From assembly GCA_913774925.1 (NCBI GenBank), contig CAJYKB010000046.1, positions 1-32,855 on the forward strand: DNA of 32,855 bases, written 5' to 3'. This document shows, one piece after another, positions 14,716 through 24,590 of the stretch. The translations under genes and the position numbers were made by a program. The DNA comes from an uncultured Sphingomonas sp. Lineage in GTDB: Bacteria; Pseudomonadota; Alphaproteobacteria; Sphingomonadales; Sphingomonadaceae. The notes under the pieces are model-generated. The model was not told where the DNA came from, did no database searches, and was given only the letters and a program-made list of their open reading frames with translations. Position 1 is the first letter of the stretch, and each line of letters starts with the position of its first letter.

Positions 14716-15141
14716 ATGGCGGTTCCAGAGAAGCCGGGACGAACGGTGCGGCGTGCGCGGCGCCTGCGCCGCGACATGTCGCCGGCGGAGGTGGCCTTGT
14801 GGTGCGAGCTTCGGCAGCGCCCGGGCGGGTTGAAGTTCCGCCGACAGCATCCGGCCGGTCCGTACGTGATCGACTTTTACTGCGCAGCGGCGCGGCTCGC
14901 GATCGAGGTGGATGGCGGATTCCACGATCGCGGCGACCGGTCGGCGCGCGATCAGGTGCGCGATGCATGGCTTGCGGGGCATGGTGTCGAGACGCTCCGG
15001 ATCCCCGCGACGCTCGTCTTTCGCGATATGGCGAACGTCGTCGCTGGGGTCGTGGCGGCTGCCGACGCGCGCCTGTCCCTCCACCACCGGCCTGCGGCCG
15101 GCGGTCCCCCTCCCCAAGCGGAGCTTGGGGAGGATGATTGA
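14716..15141 (+). CDS. DUF559 endonuclease-like protein (Vsr/PD-(D/E)XK fold)
   Basis: A 141-residue DUF559 protein, a family related to very-short-patch-repair endonucleases. Visible motifs are MSPAEVALWCELR (E25), LKFRRQHPAGPYVIDFYC (D53) and LAIEVDGGFHD (E64, D66, H70), then ETLRIPATLVFRD. The acidic D53-E64 pair fits a PD-(D/E)XK-type active site, so DNA cleavage is plausible but unproven. The start is fixed by GGAGGGG, 3 to 4 bases before the ATG, which belongs to the left cassette arm. The C-terminal tail HHRPAAGGPPPQAELGEDD is translated from the right arm, and the stop is 6 bases beyond it. The gene opposes the liu operon. A role in moving or processing its flanking repeats is inferred. 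Confidence 0.9.
   Translation: MAVPEKPGRTVRRARRLRRDMSPAEVALWCELRQRPGGLKFRRQHPAGPYVIDFYCAAARLAIEVDGGFHDRGDRSARDQVRDAWLAGHGVETLRIPATLVFRDMANVVAGVVAAADARLSLHHRPAAGGPPPQAELGEDD
15077..15133. repeat. Right arm of the DUF559 cassette (two hairpins)
   Basis: Hairpin 2' is ACCACCGGCC / GGCCGGCGGT (15083-15105, loop TGC). Hairpin 1' is CCTCCCCAAGC / GCTTGGGGAGG (15109-15133, loop GGA), identical to hairpin 1 at the left end. Relative to the left arm, two stem positions changed together with their partners, which preserves pairing. The arm encodes the last codons of the DUF559 protein and forms a hairpin 16 bases after the liuB stop. Confidence 0.92.
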
Positions 15142-15149
15142 TCCTTCTC

Positions 15150-16742
15150 TCACATCCGGAACACGCCGAAGGTGGCGCGCTCCGGAATGGGGGCGTTGTG
15201 GCAGACCCGGAGTGCCAGGCCGAGGACGTCGCGAGTCTGCGCGGGGTCGATGACGCCGTCGTCCCACAGCCGCGCGGTGGCGTAATAGGGGTTGCCTTCG
15301 TCCTCGTACTTGGCGCGAACGGGGGCCTTGAAAGCTTCGGCCTGCTCGGGCGTCCAGGTTTCGGCGTCGCGGTGGACGGTGGCCAGCACACTGGCGGCCT
15401 GTTCGCCGCCCATCACGCTGATCCGCGCATTGGGCCAGGTGAAGAGGAAGCGCGGCGAATAGGCGCGGCCGCACATGCCGTAATTGCCCGCACCGAAGCT
15501 GCCGCCGATCAGGATCGTGATCTTCGGGACCGAGGCGGTGGCGACCGCGGTCACCAGCTTCGCGCCGTGCTTGGCGATCCCCTCCGCCTCGTAGCGGCCG
15601 CCGACCATGAAGCCGGAGATATTCTGGAGGAACAGCAGCGGCACCTTGCGCTGGCAGGCCAGCTCGATGAAGTGCGCGCCCTTCTGCGCGCTCTCGCTGA
15701 ACAGCACGCCGTTGTTGGCGAGGATGGCGACGGGCTGGCCGTGGACCTGCGCGAAGCCGCAGACGAGCGACGCGCCGTAGAGCGACTTGAATTCGTGGAA
15801 GGCGCTGCCGTCGACCAGCCGGGCGATGACCTCGTGCACGTCGTAGGGCGCGCGGACATCCTGGGGCACGATGCCGTAGAGGTCGTCGGCCGGGTAGAGC
15901 GGGGGCGCGCCCATGGGGAAGGTCGCGGCGGCCGGCGGCAGCGTGGCGACGATATCGCGGACGATCGTGAGCGCGTGCTCGTCATCTTCCGCGACGTGAT
16001 CGACCACGCCGGAGCGGCGGCCGTGCGTCTCCGCGCCACCCAATTCCTCCGCCGAGATGACCTCGCCGGTTGCGGCCTTCACCAGCGGGGGGCCGGCGAG
16101 GAAGATCGTGCCCTGATTGCGGACGATCACCGTCTCGTCCGACATGGCGGGCACATAGGCGCCGCCCGCGGTGCAGCTGCCCATGACGCAGGCGATCTGC
16201 GGGATGCCGAGCGCGGACATGGTCGCCTGATTGAAGAAGATGCGGCCGAAATGCTCGCGGTCGGGGAACACCTCCGCCTGATGCGGCAGGTTCGCGCCGC
16301 CGGAATCGACCAGGTAGATGCAGGGCAGGCGGTTCTCCTGCGCGATCTCCTGCGCGCGCAGATGCTTCTTGACGGTGAGCGGGTAGTAGGTCCCGCCCTT
16401 TACGGTCGCGTCGTTGCACACGATCATGACCAGCCGTCCACTGACGGTGCCGATCCCTGCGATCATCCCCGCGCCGGGCACCTCGTCGTCGTAGAGCCCG
16501 TTCGCGGCGAGCTGCCCGACCTCGAGGAAGGCGGTGCCGGGGTCGAGCAGGCGCTCGACGCGGTCTCGGGGCAGGAGCTTGCCGCGCGCGACGTGGCGCT
16601 CGCGGCTCTTCGCATTGCCGCCGAGCGCGGCCCGCGCGACGCGGGCGCGCAGCTCGTCGGCGAGCGCGCGGTTGTGCGCGCTGTTCGCCTGGAAGGTGGC
16701 GTCGTCGCGCGAGAGGGCGGTCGTCAGCGCGGGTCCCCTCAT
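15150..16742 (-). CDS. liuB: 3-Methylcrotonyl-CoA carboxylase, carboxyltransferase beta subunit
   Basis: Transfers the carboxyl group from biotin on LiuD to 3-methylcrotonyl-CoA. The protein has 530 residues, the normal MCC-beta length. Family blocks are [61 protein letters not shown] (strongly MCC-beta), [37 protein letters not shown] and [35 protein letters not shown] (N- and C-terminal crotonase-fold halves with oxyanion-hole Gly pairs). The ATG overlaps the ivd stop by four bases (ATGA, 16739-16742), so the subunit is co-translated with Ivd. The next operon gene, liuD, is separated by the DUF559 cassette. Confidence 0.96.
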   Translation of the reverse strand: MRGPALTTALSRDDATFQANSAHNRALADELRARVARAALGGNAKSRERHVARGKLLPRDRVERLLDPGTAFLEVGQLAANGLYDDEVPGAGMIAGIGTVSGRLVMIVCNDATVKGGTYYPLTVKKHLRAQEIAQENRLPCIYLVDSGGANLPHQAEVFPDREHFGRIFFNQATMSALGIPQIACVMGSCTAGGAYVPAMSDETVIVRNQGTIFLAGPPLVKAATGEVISAEELGGAETHGRRSGVVDHVAEDDEHALTIVRDIVATLPPAAATFPMGAPPLYPADDLYGIVPQDVRAPYDVHEVIARLVDGSAFHEFKSLYGASLVCGFAQVHGQPVAILANNGVLFSESAQKGAHFIELACQRKVPLLFLQNISGFMVGGRYEAEGIAKHGAKLVTAVATASVPKITILIGGSFGAGNYGMCGRAYSPRFLFTWPNARISVMGGEQAASVLATVHRDAETWTPEQAEAFKAPVRAKYEDEGNPYYATARLWDDGVIDPAQTRDVLGLALRVCHNAPIPERATFGVFRM

Positions 16743-17893
16743 GCGACCGCTCCGATCAGTTCGCGGCCGATCAGCATGCGGCGGATCTCGTTGGTGCCGG
16801 CGCCGATGTCGAGCAGTTTGGCGTCGCGCAGATAGCGCTCGACCGGCCAGTCTTTCGTATAGCCAGCGCCGCCTAGCGCCTGCACCGCCTCGCCCGCGAC
16901 GCGGAACGCGTTCTCGCTGGCGTAGAGGATCGCGCCCGCGGCGTCGAAGCGGGTGGTCTTGCCCACGTCGCACGCCTGCGCCACCGCATAGACATAGGCG
17001 CGCGCCGAGTTGAGCGCGACGTACATGTCGGCGACCTTCGCCTGCATCAGCTGGAAATGGCCGATCGGGGTGCCGAACTGCTGCCGCTCGCGCACGTACG
17101 GCAGCACGGTGTCGAGGCACGCCTGCATGATGCCGAGCTGGATCCCCGCGAGCACGGTGCGCTCGTAATCGAGCCCGCTCATCAGCACGCCCACGCCGCC
17201 GTTCTCCGGCCCCATGACGTTGGCGGCGGGCACCTCGCAATCGGTGAAGACCAGCTCCGCGGTGGGGCTGCCGCGCATCCCCATCTTGTCGATCTTCTGC
17301 CCGATCGCGAAGCCCGGCATGTCCTTCTCGATCAGGAAGGTGGTGATGCCGCGGCTTCCCTCGCCGGTCTTGGCGTACACCACGAGGACGTCGGCATAGG
17401 GGGCGTTGGTGATCCAGAATTTCGTGCCGTTGAGGACATAGCCCGCATCCGTCCGCTCGGCGCGCAGCTTCATCGATACGACGTCGGACCCCGCGCCCGC
17501 CTCCGACATGGCGAGGCTGCCGACATGTTCGCCGCTGATGAGCTTCGGCAGGTACTTTGCCTTCTGCTCCGGATTGGCCCAGCGGCGGATCTGGTTGACG
17601 CACAGGTTCGAATGCGCGCCGTAGCTCAGGCCGATCGAGGCGGAGGCGCGGGCGACCTCCTCCTGCGCCACGACATGTTCGAGATAACCGAGCCCGAGGC
17701 CGCCGTCCACCTCGTCGACGGTGATGCCGTGCAGGCCGAGCTCGCCCATCGCGGGCCAGAGTTCGTCGCGGGGGAACCAGTCGTCGGCGTCGATGCGCGC
17801 GGCCAGCGGCGCGATGCGTTCGTCGGCGAAGCGGCGGGTGGTGTCGCGGATCATCTCCGCGGTCTCGCCCAGCGCGAAATCGAGGCCCAGCAT
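16739..17893 (-). CDS. ivd: Isovaleryl-CoA dehydrogenase
   Basis: An FAD-dependent acyl-CoA dehydrogenase oxidising isovaleryl-CoA to 3-methylcrotonyl-CoA, the first committed step shared with LiuBD. The length of 384 residues is normal. Acyl-CoA dehydrogenase signatures are present: [39 protein letters not shown] and [21 protein letters not shown]. The catalytic glutamate is E244 in [10 protein letters not shown]; this central position, not a C-terminal one, distinguishes isovaleryl-CoA dehydrogenases from most relatives. AGGAGAG stands 5 bases before the ATG. It is the first gene of the minus-strand operon and is divergent from the LysR gene across about 90 bases. Confidence 0.96.
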   Translation of the reverse strand: MLGLDFALGETAEMIRDTTRRFADERIAPLAARIDADDWFPRDELWPAMGELGLHGITVDEVDGGLGLGYLEHVVAQEEVARASASIGLSYGAHSNLCVNQIRRWANPEQKAKYLPKLISGEHVGSLAMSEAGAGSDVVSMKLRAERTDAGYVLNGTKFWITNAPYADVLVVYAKTGEGSRGITTFLIEKDMPGFAIGQKIDKMGMRGSPTAELVFTDCEVPAANVMGPENGGVGVLMSGLDYERTVLAGIQLGIMQACLDTVLPYVRERQQFGTPIGHFQLMQAKVADMYVALNSARAYVYAVAQACDVGKTTRFDAAGAILYASENAFRVAGEAVQALGGAGYTKDWPVERYLRDAKLLDIGAGTNEIRRMLIGRELIGAVA

Positions 17894-17934
17894 GCGTCTC
17901 TCCTGTTCGTCGACGCCGAAACTAGGGCAGCGGC

Positions 17935-17981
17935 GGGCGATAGTAAAATTGCCGTCGCCCATGCCAAACGATAGATGGCGT
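17935..17981. promoter_or_regulatory. Candidate LysR operator in the ivd/LysR divergent region
   Basis: Two dyads lie side by side: GGGCGA (17935-17940) with TCGCCC (17955-17960), 14 bases apart and enclosing an AT-rich core; and ATGCCA (17961-17966) with TGGCGT (17976-17981), 9 bases apart, one mismatch. The position between divergent genes is where a LysR regulator normally binds. Neither dyad is a clean T-N11-A box, so the call is tentative. Confidence 0.4.
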
Positions 17982-17983
17982 CT

Positions 17984-18829
17984 ATGCTTGACCGCTCGTT
18001 GCTGCGCTATTTCCTGGCCGTGGTCGATCAGGGCAGCTTCACGCGCGCCGCCGCGGCGTGCCGGGTGACGCAGCCGACGTTGTCGGCGGGAATCGCCCGG
18101 CTGGAGGGGCTGCTGGGCGAGCCGGTGCTGATGCGCACCAGCCGCCGGGTCGAGCTGACCGCCGCGGGTAGCCGGCTGGTGGGCCATGCGCGGCGGATCG
18201 AGGCGGAATTCGCGCGCGCCGAGGGCGGGCTGACCGAGGCCGGCGCGCGGCTGATGCGGGTCGGGATCGTCTCCACGCTGCCCGCGCGCGTGATCCGGGT
18301 GGCGGTGGCGCAGGCGCTGGCGGCGGCACCGGGCGAGCGGCTGGAGCTGGTAGAGGGGCGCGACCGCGAACTGGCCGCGGCGCTGGACCGCGGGCGCGTC
18401 GATGCGGTGGTGGCGCCCGATATGGGCGGGGCGCCGCTGTTCGAGGAAGGTTATGGCGTGGCGATGGCGGCGGGGCACCCGTTGGCCAGAGAAGCGTGTG
18501 TCGCGGCGGAGCGCGTCGCGGCGGAGCCGATGATCGTGCGGCGGCATTGCGAGGCGCTGAGCGAGGTCAGCCGGCATTTCACCAGCCGCGGGGTGCGCCC
18601 GTTCATGGCGGCGCGCACGACGAACGACGATCGCGCGACGGCGTTCGTCGCCGCTGGGCTGGGCGTGACGGTGATGCCGGCATGCTTCGCGGGCGATGGC
18701 GTCGCGGTGGTGCCGCTGGAGGGGTTTGCGCGGCGGCGGGTCGTGGGGCTGGTGACGGCCGCTGATTCGGCGCGGCGGGTGGGGGAGAGCGCGCTGGTCG
18801 AGGCGCTGGTGGCGGCGTTGCGGGGGTGA
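17984..18829 (+). CDS. LysR-family transcriptional regulator, probably of the liu operon
   Basis: A 281-residue LysR-type DNA-binding regulator. The N-terminal winged helix-turn-helix spans [40 protein letters not shown] (about residues 6-47), followed by [15 protein letters not shown] and the linker helix. The effector-binding domain begins near [14 protein letters not shown] (about residue 88). The conserved block starts at Leu3 of the ATG at 17984; an in-frame ATG at 17975 adds three residues. It is divergent from ivd, the classic position for a LysR regulator, so control by a leucine-pathway intermediate is inferred. Characterised liu regulators are usually MerR-type LiuR or TetR-type LiuQ, so a LysR here is a variation. 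Confidence 0.92.
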   Translation: MLDRSLLRYFLAVVDQGSFTRAAAACRVTQPTLSAGIARLEGLLGEPVLMRTSRRVELTAAGSRLVGHARRIEAEFARAEGGLTEAGARLMRVGIVSTLPARVIRVAVAQALAAAPGERLELVEGRDRELAAALDRGRVDAVVAPDMGGAPLFEEGYGVAMAAGHPLAREACVAAERVAAEPMIVRRHCEALSEVSRHFTSRGVRPFMAARTTNDDRATAFVAAGLGVTVMPACFAGDGVAVVPLEGFARRRVVGLVTAADSARRVGESALVEALVAALRG

Positions 18830-18929
18830 GGGGGGCGCGTCGCTTGTGCACGCGGTTCGTCACCCCGGACCTTTTTTGGGGGTCCAGGGCGCCTCGCGCC
18901 TCACCGCCGTTGAGTGCGCGGAACGGTGG

Positions 18930-18950
18930 ATGCCGGGACGAGCCCGGCAT
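18930..18950. repeat. REP-like palindrome downstream of the LysR gene
   Basis: ATGCCGGG pairs with CCCGGCAT (8 bp, loop ACGAG). The 201 bases from 18830 to 19030 also hold a CACCCCGGACC / GGGGGTCC imperfect hairpin near 18863-18883. Together these resemble a degraded REP pair between the co-oriented LysR and permease genes. No gene was seen in the interval. Confidence 0.75.
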
Positions 18951-19030
18951 GACGGTGACGGGGCCGGGGTTTCGCCGGCCGTCCGCACCGCCTACACGTA
19001 TCCGCTGACACCATAAGACGAAGGGGAACG

Positions 19031-20446
19031 ATGAGCCTGTTGCGCAGGAAGCCGATGGCGGTGGAGCAGAAGGGCGGCACCGTGCTGGCGCGGACCTTGT
19101 CGTGGCCGCATCTGGTCGCGCTGGGAGTCGGTGCGATCGTGGGGACCGGCATCCTGACGCTGATCGGCGTGGGTGCGGACCGCGCCGGGCCGGCGGTGAT
19201 CCTGTCGTTCGTGATCGCCGGCGCGATCTGCGCCTGCGCGGCGCTCGCCTATGCCGAGATGGCGACGATGATCCCCGCGTCGGGCAGCGCCTATACCTAC
19301 AGCTATGTCGCACTGGGCGAGGTGATCGCTTGGATGATCGGCTGGTCGCTGATCCTGGAATACTCGCTGGTCGTGTCCACCGTGGCGGTGGGCTGGTCGG
19401 GCTATGCCAGCGCGCTGCTGACGCCCTGGGGGTTCCCGGTGGCACTGACGCAGGGGCCGGAGCTGGGTGGTATCGTCAACGTGCCGGCGGTGTTCATCAT
19501 CGCGGTGGTCGCGGGGCTGCTGTCGCTGGGGACGAAGGAGAGCGCGACGCTCAACGCCGTCCTCGTCGTGGTGAAGCTGATCGCGCTGGCGGTGTTCGTG
19601 GCGGTCGCGGTGCCGCATTTCGACGCCGCCAACCTGCATCCGTTCATGTCGTTCGGCTTCGCCAAGTCGGTGTCGCCGGACGGCGCGGAGCGCGGGGTGA
19701 TGGCGGCGGCGGCGATCATCTTCTTCGCCTTCTACGGCTTCGACGCGATCTCGACCGCGGCGGAGGAGACGAAGAACCCGGGGCGCGACCTGGCGATCGG
19801 GATCGTGGGGTCGATGGTGGCGTGCGTCGTCATCTACATGGGCGTCGCGGTCGCCGCGGTCGGTGCGCTGCGCTTCTCCGCCTTCGCCGATTCGCCCGAG
19901 CCGCTGGCGCTGATCCTGCGCGGCGTCGGGCAGCCGGGGTTCGCGACCTTCCTGGCGGCGAGCGCGGTGATCGCGTTGCCGACGGTATTGCTGGGGTTCC
20001 TGTTCGGGCAGAGCCGCATCTTCTTCGTGATGGCGCGCGACGGCTTGCTGCCGGCGTCGCTGGCGAAGGTGTCCAAGCGGGGCACGCCGGTACGGATCAC
20101 GGTCCTGACCGCGGTGCTGGTGGCGATCATCGCGGGCGTGATGCCGATCGACGCGATCGCGGCGCTGGCCAATGCGGGGACGCTGGCCGCGTTCGTCGCG
20201 GTGTGCGTCGCGATGCTGGTGATGCGGCGGCGGGAGCCCGACGCGGCCCGGACCTTCCGCACGCCGCTCGCGCCGCTGGTGGGGACGATCGGGGTGCTGG
20301 GGTGCCTGTACCTGTTCTTCAGCCTGCCGTCGAAGACGCAGGTGTATTTCGTGGTGTGGAATGTCGCGGGGCTGGCGGTGTATTTCGTGTGGGGGCGCAA
20401 GCGCGCGGGCGAGGCGCTAGCGGCCGGATCGTCGCCGCGGACGTGA
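19031..20446 (+). CDS. APC-family amino acid permease
   Basis: A secondary amino-acid transporter of the APC superfamily in the inner membrane, 471 residues with about 12 hydrophobic segments. The first helix carries the substrate-binding GAIVGTGIL motif after LSWPHLVALGV. Other family features are AALAYAEMATMIPASGSAYTY, IFFAFYGFDAISTAAEETKNPGRDL (the cytoplasmic consensus of YfnA/CAT-like permeases) and FGQSRIFFVMARDGLLPASL. This motif set fits the cationic amino acid transporter-like branch, but bacterial members vary in substrate. Proximity to leucine-degradation genes is suggestive only; a REP-like region separates them. AAGGGGAA lies just before the ATG. Confidence 0.92.
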   Translation: MSLLRRKPMAVEQKGGTVLARTLSWPHLVALGVGAIVGTGILTLIGVGADRAGPAVILSFVIAGAICACAALAYAEMATMIPASGSAYTYSYVALGEVIAWMIGWSLILEYSLVVSTVAVGWSGYASALLTPWGFPVALTQGPELGGIVNVPAVFIIAVVAGLLSLGTKESATLNAVLVVVKLIALAVFVAVAVPHFDAANLHPFMSFGFAKSVSPDGAERGVMAAAAIIFFAFYGFDAISTAAEETKNPGRDLAIGIVGSMVACVVIYMGVAVAAVGALRFSAFADSPEPLALILRGVGQPGFATFLAASAVIALPTVLLGFLFGQSRIFFVMARDGLLPASLAKVSKRGTPVRITVLTAVLVAIIAGVMPIDAIAALANAGTLAAFVAVCVAMLVMRRREPDAARTFRTPLAPLVGTIGVLGCLYLFFSLPSKTQVYFVVWNVAGLAVYFVWGRKRAGEALAAGSSPRT

Positions 20447-20489
20447 GCGCGACCGCGACGAACCTCGATGCCTGTGCCACCATCACGAC

Positions 20490-20583
20490 GTCATCCCGGA
20501 CTGGTTTCGGGATCCACCGAGCCGCAAAGCCAACGACATGCGAGTTTGCGGTGCCGTGGATACCGGAACAAGTCCGGCATGAC
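20490..20583. repeat. Inverted REP pair between convergent genes
   Basis: The units at 20490-20516 and 20557-20583 are 27-base inverted relatives differing at four positions by hand alignment (core GTCATCCCGGACTGG against GTCATGCCGGACTTG). Each has an internal hairpin, for example ATCCCG / CGGGAT at 20493-20513. The pair lies between the convergent permease and M15-like genes; nothing else is seen in these 191 bases. Confidence 0.85.
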
Positions 20584-20637
20584 GGGAGGAACTTTAGCGG
20601 AGGTCTCGACCCGGGCTTGAGGTAGGGTGACGTGAGA

Positions 20638-21255
20638 CTAAGGATGGGGCGCAATCCCCTCCCACGCGTCGCGATGGTCGGCGTCGTGGCCGTCCATGCC
20701 CGGCTTGGTCAGATAGCCGCGGGCGTCGGGGATGTGGCTAAAGATCATCCGCAGCGGCTTTTCGTGCCATTGCAGGTTGAACGCCCAGCTGTCGGGGAAG
20801 AACTCCGCCGAGGAATACGGCAGGTTATCGTGGATCCACCACGCCAGCCGTTTCCAATCGTCGGGCGCAGTGAAGGCGGTCGCGAACGAGGAAACGACGA
20901 TCCCCGCGGTGGCGCCCATCTGCCCGCCGGCATCGCGCCGGTCCCAGATATGCCCCGCAAGGCTGCGCTCGTTGGAGGCGCAACCGTAGCCCTTCGCCGC
21001 GCCGAGCGCGTTCACCTCCGCATTGCGCAGCCCGGAGCGAATGAACAGGCGCCCGAACGCGTCCTGCAACGGCTCCAGCAGCTCCTCGCACAGCCGCGTC
21101 CCCGCCGCGATGGCGAGATCGGGGTCGTCGGGGATGTTGGCGAGGCCGTGGAGCGCGGCGATCTCCGAATAGAGGAAATCGCGCAGGTAGAAGCTCTTCG
21201 ACAGCTGCACCCGGCCCAGCTCGGTCAGCCGCGAGACGGTCTGTGGTTTCCGCAC
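20638..21255 (-). CDS. Hypothetical protein, M15_3 peptidase-like
   Basis: A 205-residue protein without a confident family. The N-terminal half, LSKSFYLRDFLYSEIAALHG followed by LCEELLEPLQDAFG and LFIRSGLRNAEVNALG, follows the pattern of M15_3 D-Ala-D-Ala carboxypeptidase/endolysin domains, and GHIWDRRDA may correspond to the metal-binding HxxxxxxD region. However, the SxH...D spacing looks altered, and a C-terminal half rich in Trp (WKRLAWWIHDNLPYSS, NLQWHEKPLR) is added. A divergent or inactive M15-like protein is the best guess. No signal peptide is seen. The GTG at 21255 is preferred because GGGGGGAGA lies 6 bases upstream; another GTG two codons earlier is too close to it. Confidence 0.65.
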   Translation of the reverse strand: MRKPQTVSRLTELGRVQLSKSFYLRDFLYSEIAALHGLANIPDDPDLAIAAGTRLCEELLEPLQDAFGRLFIRSGLRNAEVNALGAAKGYGCASNERSLAGHIWDRRDAGGQMGATAGIVVSSFATAFTAPDDWKRLAWWIHDNLPYSSAEFFPDSWAFNLQWHEKPLRMIFSHIPDARGYLTKPGMDGHDADHRDAWEGIAPHP

Positions 21256-21308
21256 GCTCACTCTCCCCCCGCCCGCGAGCGTAGCGCAGGCGCGCGGGGA
21301 TGGCGAGG

Positions 21309-21602
21309 TCAGCGCTTCTTCACGAATTCGGCGCGCAGGACCAGACCCTTGATGCCGTCGAACTTGCAGTCGATCTCCTGCGCGTCGCCGGTCAGGCGGA
21401 TCGACTTCACCACGGTGCCGCGCTTCAATGTCTGGCTGGTGCCCTTGACCTTGAGGTCCTTGATGAGCGTCACGCTGTCGCCGTCGGCCAGCAGGTTGCC
21501 GACCGCGTCGCGGACCTCGACCTGCGCCGCGGACGGGACCGGCACGTCGCCCGCCTGCACCCATTCGCCGGTCGCCTCGTCATAGATGTATTCGTCGCTC
21601 AT
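21309..21602 (-). CDS. yjdM: PhnA/YjdM-like small protein
   Basis: A 97-residue cytosolic protein with the PhnA C-terminal (YjdM) domain: VEVRDAVGNLLADGDSVTLIKDLKVKGTSQTLKRGTVV and IRLTGDAQEIDCKFDGIKGLVLRAEFVKK, an SH3-like beta barrel. The N-terminal zinc ribbon of Escherichia coli YjdM is replaced by a short acidic Tyr/Trp segment (MSDEYIYDEATGEWVQAGD). The old name alkylphosphonate utilisation protein is historical, and the true function is unknown. It is on the same strand as aconitase with a hairpin terminator between them, and is followed after 53 bases by the M15-like gene. Confidence 0.88.
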   Translation of the reverse strand: MSDEYIYDEATGEWVQAGDVPVPSAAQVEVRDAVGNLLADGDSVTLIKDLKVKGTSQTLKRGTVVKSIRLTGDAQEIDCKFDGIKGLVLRAEFVKKR

Positions 21603-21624
21603 GCTGCTTCCCCCCTGAACGAAG

Positions 21625-21650
21625 AAGGGAGGGCGCGATGGCCCTCCCTT
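21625..21650 (-). terminator. Hairpin terminator after acnA
   Basis: AAGGGAGGGC pairs with GCCCTCCCTT (10 bp, loop 6). On the minus strand it lies 27 bases after the aconitase stop and is followed by a pyrimidine-rich but not purely U segment. It is likely to end or stabilise the acnA mRNA. Confidence 0.7.
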
Positions 21651-21676
21651 CCGGTATTCGATGATGTTTCCAATGC

Positions 21677-24364
<2,688 letters not shown>

Positions 24365-24590
24365 GGGCGTGGTCCTCTTCTAGGGCCGTCGCGCGCTCGG
24401 GGAGGCGGCGGATGCCGCGCGGGCGGGGCGACGGGAGCGAAACTCTCGATCGCCGCGGGCGATAGCAGCGGTGCCGCATGGGCGAAAGGGGGGTGGCGCG
24501 GATGGACCGGGCGCGCGGCGGTGCGTCGGGAACGGGGTGTTACCCGGACACGGCGGGATCCGGCACGATGGCAGCAATCCCTCCGTCGAA

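Larger units (their letters stand above)
14656..15133. mobile_element. Inverted-repeat cassette carrying a DUF559 gene, inserted between liuB and liuD
   Basis: A 478-bp unit bounded by two 57-base inverted arms (14656-14712 and 15077-15133) that match at 49 of 57 positions by hand alignment. It holds a single gene on the strand opposite the surrounding operon. Each arm folds into two hairpins. The unit fills almost the entire space between the liuB stop (15150) and the liuD start (14635). No target duplication was seen. Interpretation as a mobile or REP-derived cassette is inference; arms and gene are seen directly. Related CCCCAAGC-GCTTGGGG repeats are, from general knowledge, common in sphingomonad intergenic regions. 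Confidence 0.7.
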
